A DNA stretch of 46,247 nucleotides from Gemmatimonadota bacterium. GTDB lineage: Bacteria > 4572-55 > J002. The notes beneath the pieces were generated by a model. The model did no database searches and was not told the origin of the DNA. It saw nothing but the letters and a program-made list of their open reading frames with translations. This document shows, piece after piece, positions 9,301 through 21,300 of this stretch. Location: assembly GCA_003697105.1 (NCBI GenBank), contig RFFQ01000168.1, positions 1 through 46,247 on the forward strand, in the 5' to 3' direction. Position 1 is the stretch's first letter, and each line of letters opens with the position of its first letter. Made by a program: the position numbers and the translations under genes.

Positions 9301-12300
9301 TCACAACCACGTCCGCCACATTGAACCCAGAGCCGGCAAACTCACCAACGGCATCACTGATTGCCAGATCAAGAATGGTTTCATTGGGGAGGATTTCCAG
9401 ACAGATGTCATCCCCATTTTCAAAGGGAATACCACCCAATTGTTGATCCGATACGTGCGGCGCTTGGGTGTCATAAATGAACGGCAAGGTCAGCAGTTCT
9501 GCCTGATTGCCATTCACATCCACCGGTTGCACCTGAATGGTGTAATTGCCATCATCGGAGCCATCCAAGGCGAACGGTTCTTGCAGCATCCACGTCAAGG
9601 TGGCGATATTATCCACCAGATACTCTCCGGAAGCTTGACCCGGCACCAGTTGGTTCATACGGTCATACAAACCGATATGCGAGCGGGTGAAGTCAATCCC
9701 GCCGCTATAGTCCGTCACTTGCGCTGTGACCCGATCCAGTTGGGTGTAGGTGCGGAAGTAGAAACGGTCACCAATACTGTACGGCGGAACGGCTTCATTG
9801 ACGGTGAATTCGTAGAAATAACTAAACGGTTGGCCCACAACCCCATTGACCGGCAGGGCACCCAGTTCTTCACCTTCAACAAAGTAGTAAGTGAGGTCTT
9901 CTACCGGATCGATTTCGGTGATCGTTACCGTCCAGCTATCGGCGGGTGCATCATCGGAAAGGGCAACCGGAGTGCTCATGGATCCGCCGGAGATCGCACC
10001 GCGATCATCAAACAAGGGGCGCGAGGCAAAGGGTAGCCGCCCGACGACACCCCGCGGCGACGCCGACAAGACCACCGGATTGACTTGATCCGTTCCGATA
10101 CTAAATTGAATCTCCCGTACCGGTGCAAAATTGCCGTTGTTATCCAGCGTAGTGACGATCAGGGTGTAAAGACCTTCCGTCAAGTTGCCTGCCACATCAT
10201 AAACCAGCGAATCTCCTTCTATCCGGCGATTGCCCAACGGAATCGAATTACCGGCTTCATCCACCAAACCCATAGAAGAATGGGTAAAATCAACACCCTC
10301 AATCTCACAATCGGTACCAAAATCTTGAATCAATGCCCAGACCGTCGAGAGGCTACCGAGTGAATACCCCTCTTCCGGATAGTTCGCCAATACCACCGGC
10401 GGGACAAAATCCACCCCGTAGATAAACGGTATCACGGCGGAGGTGATATTACCAGCAACATCTTGCGTGGTCACGGTGATCCGGGCTTGTCCACTCTGGC
10501 GCGGCAACGGATCGGTAAACGTGAACCGCAGTTGTTGACCGACACGGACGGTTTCACCGGCGATATCCGTGTTATTGAGACGGAATGCCACGGCGGCAGA
10601 ATCAATCCCGGAAGCATCCGCCATCAGATTCACCCGAATCTGGCTACTAACCGGTGCGGCATCGGCAATAGAGACGGTTTCCACGACGAAATAATCCCCC
10701 GGATTGAACGGCTGTGAGCCTTGTTGGACTACGAAGCGGAGTGCTCCATCAGCGGCGTCAAACGGGATGCCATACTGCCCAAAGTTCGGCTCGGCTCCGG
10801 AGACAGAGCCAATGACACTGTAGGCGTTGCGCCCTAAACTGATCGTCCAGACTTCCGTTTGGATACGAGCGGGGTCTAGGATTTGAACCGGACTGAGCAC
10901 CCCATTGGACGGAGTACCCACATCAACCGTATCCACAATGGTGGCACTCGCTGTGGCACCACCAAAAATAGGATAGCAGTAGAGTTGATTCTCATCCACT
11001 AAATCCAGTTCGATGTTATCCACAAAAAGAGAGCTAACGCCCGGCGCTTGGGTGTCGATGGTAAAGAAGGTACTCTCCGTGGCGGCGTCACCGGTGGTAT
11101 CCTCGGCATAGACGCGGATTTCATATTGACCATCGGACTGGGGATCGGCTTCTAGCGGGGTATCCAATACCCAGCGTACCTGACTGACAGTACGGGTAGC
11201 CGAGACCGTCGTGAAGACGAAATAATCAGTTGGCTGGTATTGCCCCGGTAAGACCGTGAACGTAAAGAGCGGGTCACCATCTACCGTAATTGCGGTATAT
11301 TGCTCGCTGGTGCGTCCACGTTGGGATTGCATCCCGGAGACCGAACCGAAAACAGTGAAAGAATCGGGGGAGACAAAGCTGACAAACCAATCTTCACTGC
11401 GGATGCGGTTCTGGTTTTCTGGGATGAGGGTAACAGGGGTCATGTTGCCGCTACCCGTACCGAAGAAGCGAACGGGCGATACCGCTGCTTCTGTCAGGGT
11501 GATATATTCCATTTGGGGTTGGCTACCGGCGACGCGAGTGCCATCGTGATAGAGTTCGATGGTAGCGGTTGCCAGTTGCGACCCAACCTCGGCAATGCGG
11601 GCACTGACCTCGTAGAGCGGCATCTCCGCAGCACTGAGAATCGCATCCGCCGCGGGGGTCGTGGTAAGGATGCCCGGCGGGACATTATCCGGGCGGTAAG
11701 TAAAGTATGCCGCCCCGGAGTGAGTGTAGGAATTACCGTTAAAATCGAAAATGACGGCATCAATGCGATAGCTACCTTGAGGCAGTTCCACGCCGGTGAG
11801 GTCATAGATGAGGGTAGAATTGCCCTGAATCATGGGAGCATCCAGCGGGATCAGTTGGTCTGAATCCACATGGGTCAGGCTGGCGGCGCTTCGGCTGAAG
11901 TCGATCCCAGAAACATGGGGTGGAATGGGATCACCGAGGTCACGCAGTTCGACCGCCAATTCTGTTAAGCTCCCGGTCGAAACCACCTCTCCATTTGCCG
12001 GATCGGTAGCGACCAACGTCGGAATACCGAAGTCGTAGGCATAGCGGAACGGTATCTGAATCAGATCGGTATAATTCCCCGCTTTATCGGCAATCAGTGC
12101 GCTAAGGATGGCATCACCGTTACCAGCGAGACCTTCCGTAATACTATAAACCGCTTGATCGGCGGAAATGACAAAATTTCCATCGATTGACGTATTATTA
12201 AAGAAAAGATTCATCGTCGAGCGGCTTTCTGAGAGTCCGGCGGTACGGTCGGTGAACGTGAGATAGAAGCCGACCGGCGGTTGTTCCCTTTCCTCTGCAG

Positions 12301-15300
12301 GAAGCGTATTAAAGACGAAGCGGTCACCCCGATTATAGCTGGTGGGGGATTGGGCGGCAAAGACACGAAATGCGACGCCGCTGCCACTACCGTCATTGTA
12401 ATCATCGGATTCGTAACGAACGCCGACAAGTCCGGTATTTTCCTGTAGCCCCGTGATGGAACTCCAGACCTGATAAGCAACCGGGGAGGTAAAGCGAATC
12501 TCCCAGACATTGACAGGCGCCCCCGAGCCAACACCGAGGATGTTGACAGGTTCAGTGATGGTCATGGGGTCGGTATCGATAAAAGTCGGAATTGTGGCAA
12601 AAGCTTGTGGGAAATTCCAGCCAATGAGGTCTCGCACCACATTATCGGCAAGGAGGTCATGTTGCTGCCACTGATCCGTTGCCCAGACATCGACGGCGGC
12701 GGCATCGAGGCGCGGCGCTTGGGTATCGTAAACAAAGGGGATATCCAGTTGGCGGACATTCCCGTTGTGATCCACGGCGGTAACAGCGATGGTATAGGCA
12801 CCATCATCGGCGCCATTTTCCGCGAGCAGTTCTTCCAGCACAAAGCCGACGGTGACGAGGGTATCCTGACCGGCTGGAGTATAGAGAGTATCACGTCCGA
12901 CAAGGTCGCCACGGGGTCCGGAGAGGCGGACAGTGGTTTGAGCCACATCCACCCCAGCGCCACCATCCCACAGGGTAACCCGGACATCGGAAAGACGCGG
13001 AAGAATATCGACAGTAAAGCGATCACCGGTGGTATAACCGGGTTCGACCTCTTCCACTACCAGATAAAGCCCCTCACCAAAGGGGTGGTAGCCAGTGGTG
13101 GTATAAGGTACGCCGACGGTACCGATGCTATCCTGTGTACCAGAAAATGAGCCGCTGACGGTGAAGTTTTCAGACGAAATAAAATCAATGGTCCAGGTTT
13201 CCATCGGGGCGGTATCACCCACATCGAGTACCTGCATGAGACCAGCGGTGGGCAGCCCGGTATCGATAAAGCGCGGTTGGGCAGGATACGGGGTCGCATT
13301 AATAAATTGATTGGCATACGGGGTGGTGTAGAGCACCAACGGCGGAATTTGATCCGTACCCAGAGCAAACAGGGTGGTATCCTGCCGGACATTGCCGTTG
13401 TTATCCACTGCGCGGACAATCATTTGATAGACATCCGTGGGCAGGGGTTCTAGGGGTTGAACCTGAACGGTATCCCCGTGGACGGTCTTCGTTGCCGGGA
13501 AAAATTCACCCAACAGATTGTAAATGAAAATGGTCGAAGCGTCAAAGTCCACCCCAGCGATGAGGTCTGGATATTGGGGACGGGAGCGATAGGTATCTGC
13601 GAGGCGTGCCCAGAGTTGGGGTTGACTGGCTTCTACGATTGTATTTGCCGCCGGATAACGGTTGAGAACAAGCGGGGCATCGACATCATATACATATTCG
13701 ATAGGAATCACCGTTTGACTGACATTCCCTGCCCGATCCACAAAGCGGATGCGGACGGCACCGGTATCGTTAATGGCGGGAGCATTCGCCAAAAGAGTAA
13801 TCATAAAGAGGTCATCGCCAAAACAGACGGCATCCACCGGAATGGGTTGCCCGCCGAGAGTCATTTCAACTTGTGTGGTATCCAAATCGGGGCAGGTGGT
13901 CTGAAATTCGATGCGGTCAGATTGGTCTAAGCTCGCACCAATCACGTTCATCTGACCGGGAGTGAGTACCTGACCATCACCCCCTTCGACGTGGGAAAGC
14001 ACGATGGGTTGAAAGATCACCGGTGGCTGGCTATCAATGGAAAAATCCAGAAAGGCGATGGTTTCCTGACCGGCTAAATCCGTGGCATGAACTTCCACCA
14101 GATAGGTACCATCTGCCGCTAAGGGAGTGTTAAAGACGTAGCCAAGGCGCGGCAAGCTGGTTTGTGCCGAAACGGTGGAAAAGATAAAACGATCCCCCGC
14201 CTCGTAATCCGAACCGAGAACTTGGAAGCGGAGCGCCCCGTTATCCGTCGTATAAACCTCACTGACCTGCCCGTTTGCTTGCCGCCCGGAACGTGTACCA
14301 AAAACGGTAAAGGAATCCGGTACCCCCTGTTGATCTTCAAAGATGGTGATGAACCAATCTTCAGTGCGAAGGCGGTCTTCATTCTGAATGGTCAAATTCG
14401 CGACCGTGCCCGGATTGCCCGGTAATGCCGTCACCGGCGTGACAAACGCCCCGTAGGTATTAGGCACTTCATAGAAGATCGACTGTCCCGGCGGAACATT
14501 CACCCCTTGCACACTCACATAACTCACGCTCGGGTTGGGATTAAGACCCATATTCGCATCCACAAGTTCCACCCACAGGGTATCCAGCGGCACATCCGCC
14601 TGATTGAGAATCGAACCATCTGCCGGATTCGACGTATAGACCAGCGGCGCGACATCATCTACCGTGACAGTGAAATTGACAATTTGCGGGTCGGTACTAT
14701 TGCCATTGGAATCCACCCCGGTAATGGTCAATTCATAGAATCCATTCGGCAGTGGCGACGCCAAGTGAAGGGTGACTTCTACGGGGTCTGTTCCGGCGGA
14801 AATCACGAGGGAATCTCCGCGGTCATACTGCGGATAGAGCGTTCCATCATCCAAATTCAGCAAGGATAAGCTAGCGGAGGCGACTCCAGAAGGCTGACGA
14901 TCTCCAATGTCGGTCAACCGTACCCACAACGAATCCAGTTGATTCGCCACAAAGACTTGTCCCTCCTGAGGATAGCTCTCCTGAATTTGCGGCGGGTCAA
15001 AATCATAGGCGTAGCGGAACCGCTGGGTAAACTGGCTGCGATTGCCGGCAAAATCCACTAATTCCACCTCAAAAGTACCAAATCCATTTTGATTAGGCAG
15101 GGCGACCTCCAAGATGACCCCCTCCAACGTGACCAGCGTATCGATAATCACGGCGGCAGGATAATCAAAGCGGAATGTGCTGGCGGCAGTATTAATCCCC
15201 GTCCCGGAAGGATTATCCGAGGCGTTCAGCCGCAATTCGACCGATTCCAACACCTGTGCCGCTTCACCGGGCGCATAGGTGCTAAACGTAAAGATGTCAC

Positions 15301-18300
15301 CGGGGTTAAAGCGCTGGCTCCCCTGCGTAATACTAAAGAAGAACGCACTATTATAGGGTTGGTAGAGAGACCCCACCGTCCCATACGGCTGAATACCGGA
15401 AACACTGCCCACAACTTGAAATGTATTGATTCCGATAAACGTTACCGTCCAATCTTCAGTATAAATTCGTGACGGTTGGACGATGACCGGTAAAGACATC
15501 TGCCCATTGGAGGGCAACCCGTTATCGGTAAAGACGGGAGGTGTCACCGAGGCATCTTCCGTACCACCCACATAACTGCCCAGACGTTCATAGACATCCT
15601 GATCCGGTTGGGTTAAAACGGTCGAACCCACTACAATGGAATCCACCGCCGCCGGACGGGTATCATAGGTGAAATTCACAATGGATGTGCCCGGACTAAA
15701 CCCATTATTATCCACGGGGGTAATTTCCACGGTGTAAAGTCCATCTTGCGAGCCATCTTCCAGACGCGGGGTATCAAGTTCCCAACGCAAGACCACCGTA
15801 TCTCGACGACCCGGCGTAAATTCCTCAAATAATTGTTGCCCGTTCACTAAATTACCATCAGGATCATACAACCGGATGGTGGAGGCTTCCACATCGACAC
15901 CGACCCCCTGATGATCGGTAATTGTTGCCGAAACGGCACTTAAATTGGAGAAAGTACGGAAGCGGTAAACATCCCCAAAACCAAAGCCGGGGATAGTTGG
16001 GGTCACCATCAACTCAACTCCTGAGCCAACGGCATAGGTATCCGATTGGTACACCTGACCGACCCGTCCACGATTGCGTTGCAACCCGGCCAGAGAACCC
16101 CGCACGGTGTAAGTGGTATCACTGGTAAAGCGCACTTCCCAGCGTTGGGAGGGGGTATCAGCCCCGACGTTCCGCACGGTCAACCGCCCATTACCGCCCG
16201 TCACACTGCCGTAATTCACAAAGACCGGTTCTGAAGCATAACTATCCCCATTGATCACTGCCCCATCTGCCGGACCGGACGCTAAAATCTCGGGCGGTAC
16301 AAAATCATAACCGATGCTGAAAAAGACCGTATCTTCTAGCGTATTGGCGTTAAAATCGACCAAATCCAGCCGCAACTGGTATTCTCCATTGGTCAACGGG
16401 TCGGGCTGCCCGTTATCACGAAGATAGATAAACAGGGTATCCCCGCGGAACGCCACTTCATCGGGTTCAATGGGGGTTTCCGTGGAATCCAAGAGGGTGA
16501 TCGAACTAACAGCGGGATCGACGCCTGCGGTCTGCCATTGGTTCCCAACATCACGGAAATTCACCCAGAGGGTATCTACCGGGTCATCAATAATCGTAGC
16601 GTTATTGGGTGGGTAGGAGGCCACCACCACCGGCGGTTCAAAATCCCGCCCGTAGGTAAACCGGACGGAATATGCCTCGCTGTTCGTCCCGTAGTCCTGT
16701 AAACTCAGGATGAAAAAGCCATCCAAATTAAATTGGCGCAAGGTATCTCGTACCCCAAAACGCAAATGGTTCTCATCCGCGCTCACTGTTCCATTGACCT
16801 GTTCATTTTCAAAATAGAATAGAGGCGCGCTATTATCCGGGTCAAAACCGGTTCCGGCAAACGGAACTCTCTGTGATTCATCTTGGATTTCCGCCACAAA
16901 CCACGGTTGCTCTTCCTGACGGAGTGCGCTCAAATCTGCCGTAATCACATTTTCGCGCCAATTTGTCAAACTCAGCGTATCCACAATACTATCAGGATGC
17001 CCCACCGCAAAATAGACCGCCACCGGATACGGTGCTTCGGTATCAATAATAAATTCAGCGGTATCTACCGGTGCGGCATTTCCGGCGCCATCTTCTGCGT
17101 AGGTTCGCAACTGGTACACCCCATCCTGACTGCCATCCGGCACGCTACCCAACGGATAAATCGGCGGATCGGGCGTAAATCCCAGATATTGCGTATTGCG
17201 CGTTGCCGAGATTGTGGTAAAGGTAAACTCATCACCCGCATCGTAGGCGGCACCGTTGACAATAAAACTAAATGCCGGCGCACCGTCCAACAACACCACA
17301 TATTGTTCGTTCACATGGCCGGAAGCCTGATTTCCGGAGACCGTACCGTACACATTAAACGTGGTAGCGGTTTCCATGATCACCCGCCAATCTTCGGTAA
17401 CCAACCGTTCTGCGCCACCGGGTTCAATTTGCGGGTGTAGCATCGAGCCACTCGGTGTCGACATCCCTTGATCGTGGAAGATCGGCTCCGAAATAAACGC
17501 CCCATGCCCCGGCGCACTATAGTGGAAGTTCTGCCCGGATAGCGGGTTTGCGCTGATGTACGGCGGTGGCATGACGGAAATATAAGAAGCACCGTAATTC
17601 AGACCCACATTGGCATCGATTACCTCTGCCGCGAGGGTATCCAAATCCGCCAACCGGTCTGAAAAGACCACATCCCCATCTGCCGGAATCGTACCCACAA
17701 TTACCGGCGGAGCATTATCGAACGTGACTGAAATTTCAGTCTCATACGGGGGTGCCAGATGATTATTCAAATCTTGAGCGTAAACCGTTACGGCATAATT
17801 ACCATTGGATAACGCGCCATCTGCCGGAATCCAATAAAGCAGACTATCACCGATCAAGCCTTGATCCGCCGCCGGGAGCAGTTGATTTGAACCCAACGCA
17901 ACCACTTCCATAAAGGAAGCCGGGCTAAGACCCACCGGCGTCATATCCCGGTCGCGCACAATCGCATACAACGTATCAATTGGCGACCCACTATAGCCTT
18001 CGGGGATAGTACGAACCACCACCGGCGCGGCGTGGTCATACTGGTAATCAAACGCAACATCAATTTCGGCAATATTCCCTGCTCCGTCGATCAGGGTTAA
18101 TCTTAACATACCTTGACCATTTCCACCGGGGGCGCGATCAAAGGTATAAGCCAGTGAATCACCCGCGACCGTAACAACACCTACCGGCGATTCACCCACG
18201 AAGGGGTGATCAAAATCGACCGTTAGCGTTGACAGCCGGTGGTTCAATTCGCTGGCATCCGGCTGGACAGTCACTTGAATAGCGGTTGGGGTTGCTCCGC

Positions 18301-21300
18301 TAATTCGTTCGGCAAATTGTTCAAACACAAATTTATCGCCCAAATTGTATTGGGTGTTATTCGCCGCCGCTTGGACGGTATAGGTAAAACCTTCATTAAC
18401 GGTATAAGCCTGACCCACTACCTGATTCTCGGTCACCAATTCCCCATTTTGATAGACATCGTAATGGCGCGCGCCGGTAAAGATCAATTCCCAATAGATG
18501 TCACTTTCGGGGCTAACCGTGCTATTATAGACGAGTGACATCTGCCCTTGGGTTACCCGTCCGGCATTATCCACAAACGTGGGACGGGTCGCAAAGGTGG
18601 GGGTAACATTGCCTTCTGCGAGTTCGGTCACAATATTGAGTGATGCGGGTTGTAAGACCTGCGAACCCCAACGGAGTTCGGCAATTTCCGGCATTTGCGT
18701 ATCAATGGTAAAGGTCGTCGTATAGACCGGCGCCACATTGCCATTCCGATCCACCGGCGTGATCGTCATTGTGTAGTCACCATCGGCTAAGGGAGCATCC
18801 GGTACCAGCGCCACCCAACTAAAATTACTGCCAAAATTTGGTACAAATGTGCGAATGGTATCCAACGTGACATTGGTAATGGCAATCGTCGTGGCATTCA
18901 AGTCAATCCCGGAGCCACCATCATCCCCAAAAGCGACCGGGATCACGGTGAGTGGTTCGGCAACCGTGCTGAGATGAAAGGCATCATCGATGCTGTATCC
19001 CCCACCTGTGCCCCGAATGCGGAAGCGAATCCCATCACCGGTAGCAAAGGTGTTAGACTCATAAATTTGACCCACACGACCGTTCTGTTGGGGTCCGGAG
19101 ACCGACCCTTCCACCGTGAACGTGGTGCTGGTAATCATGGTAATGACCCAATCTTCTGTGGTGGAATAGGGCCCAACTTCCAAATCTTCCAAAATGGGGG
19201 TTGTGGGGTTCCCGGTATCCACAAAAATCGGGTCTGTCACATACAGATTCGCGCCGGCGGCAGTGCCATTTGCCGGAGCAACCGCCAGCACTTGCGGCGG
19301 AGTCACATCATATTGGAACGTAAATGGTGAGACCACCGTCGCACTATTGCCTTCCACATCCACCGCGTAAACCCGAATAAAATAGTCACCATTTTCCGCT
19401 TCGGTATCCAGCGGATCATCCAGAGAGAGCACTAAGCGACCGTTTGCCGGTTCAGGGGTCAGCGTGCCCGACAGCGCTTGCCCGCCGGCATCTTGCAGAT
19501 CGATATGGGAATGATCCCAATCGACACCGGCACCGCGCCCTTCACTCAATTCAGCGATAATCTGACCGATTTGCGATTGGACCAGCGAATCGGGAGCTGG
19601 AATAGTCCTTACGACCGGCGCCCGGACATCTAGATTGAAGAGGAAGGAAGCTTCATAAGCCCCTTGGATGGTATTTCCGGCAAGGTCGTAGGGTTGAACT
19701 TGGAAGTAATATTCTGCATTTTCGAGCGCTTCGACCGGTTCAAAATAGATCACGGTATCCCCAACGGCGGTTTTGGTACCGGAAATTTCCGCGCCGGTTT
19801 CAGATTCAAAAAGCCGTATAGTTGTCCGCACCACATCAATTCCGGACGCCTCTGGATGAGCCAGACGGCTCGCCGGTACCGGGTCATTCAGGCAAACTTT
19901 GATGCGGAAAGCGTTACCTAGAATGGAGTCCACAATGGCACCCGGTTGCGGGTAGAGACACGCCTCTACAATATCGGGGTCAATGGTATCAAAGATGAAG
20001 GCGGAGGTATCCGGCGGTGCTTGATTGCCGAGCGAATCCTGAGTTGTAACCACAATGCCATAACGCCCATCCGCGGAGCCATCAATCGGTAACGGTAAGA
20101 AGTTGAGTACCAAGAGGGAATCGCCCTGAGTCGTTTTGGTAACCGGCACACCTCGCCAGACATCGCCGGCAGAGAGTAGTGAATCCGCTGTTGGAATCGC
20201 CAGTTGGATGGTCGAGGTTTGGACATTCGCCCCAATGCCAATCCCATCATTCAATAGGGCGGAGACCGACGAAATGGGTTGATTTTCCGCACTATTCACC
20301 GGCGGAAGAGTCGCGACAACCAGTGGTGGTGTATCATCAAAGCGGAAGGTAGAAGTCGCGGTTGTGAAGTTACCGTCGCGGTCATAGGCCTCAACGGTGA
20401 AGGTGTAAGTACCGTCGCCTTCTAGAGCTTCGGTAAGGGTGAGATAGATCGTATTAATGCCATCGGTAGAGCGGACCCCATCCAGAGATTCACCGCTTGG
20501 GCTGAGCAGGGTGATGGCGGAATTTTCCAGATCGACACCGAAGCCGGGGTTGCCGAGATCACCGCCATCCTGTAGTTGTGCGGAAAGGACAAGCAACGAG
20601 TCCACGGCTTGGTTAAGCGCCGGATAAAACTGGGTGACGGCGGGTCCAGTGGTATCGCGTTCCATACGGAGGTTTCGTTCTGCCCGGCTGGGTACGGTTT
20701 GGGAGAGAGCTTGGGCAAGAACGATAATTTTATACGTACCTTCACTGAGTCTTCGTCCGTTGGCATCATTACCGGTCCAGAAGATGGTGTGCCCTTGGTC
20801 TTCCGTGGGGAAGCGAATACCGGCATCAATGGTTTGAAGGAGTTCATCAACGTAGTACGTGCCAAAGGTAAAGACATCGCCGGGTTCAAAGGGGGTAGTA
20901 CCGGAGTAGATGGCAAATTCCAGCCCATAAGTGGAATTCGTATAGAGACCTTGGTCAATGGTAAAGGTATCAACAATGGTATAAGCTGAACCGGTATCCC
21001 GATAAGCAAGTGCCCATTGGGTACCTTCAGCGGAGATAGCCTCCACGCGCCAGTCATAGGTGCGGGCGTTGGAACCATCGGTTTCTACGAGGGTCATGCG
21101 CCCTTTACCCGGAGAGGGGTTGGCTGATTGGAATTGAGGAATCGTGGCGGCGGTGGTGATGGAGCGGACTTCTATCTCGACTTCGCTTTGGCGGTCCACC
21201 TCAAAGGTGATGTCGGCACCGTGACCGTTTTGCTGGACATTTTCGATGGTGACGGCGACATCAATGCTGATATTGAGTTGTTCGGTAACTTGGCTGGTGA

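Larger units (their letters stand above)
4500..20680 (-). repeat. Array B: about 34 second-type Ig-like domains
   Basis: Each domain of about 95-110 residues starts with [AP]-P-x-[VI] and P-A-D-G-x-x-V, has a central G-V-D-x-x-x-[ST]-x-I-x-L strand pair, then a D-G-x-Y-x-[IL]-x-V strand, a D-x-x-G-N turn and a closing F-x-[YI]-D-x-x-x-P. The linkers D-T-Q-A-P and D-x-x-P-P join neighbours directly. I count 34 starts, from G-P-A-V near 20660 to P-P-R-V near 4835. These look like bacterial Ig-like (Big-type) domains. Nearest neighbours in the chain are less alike than domains three or six places away, which is the trace of the super-repeat. Confidence 0.8.
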
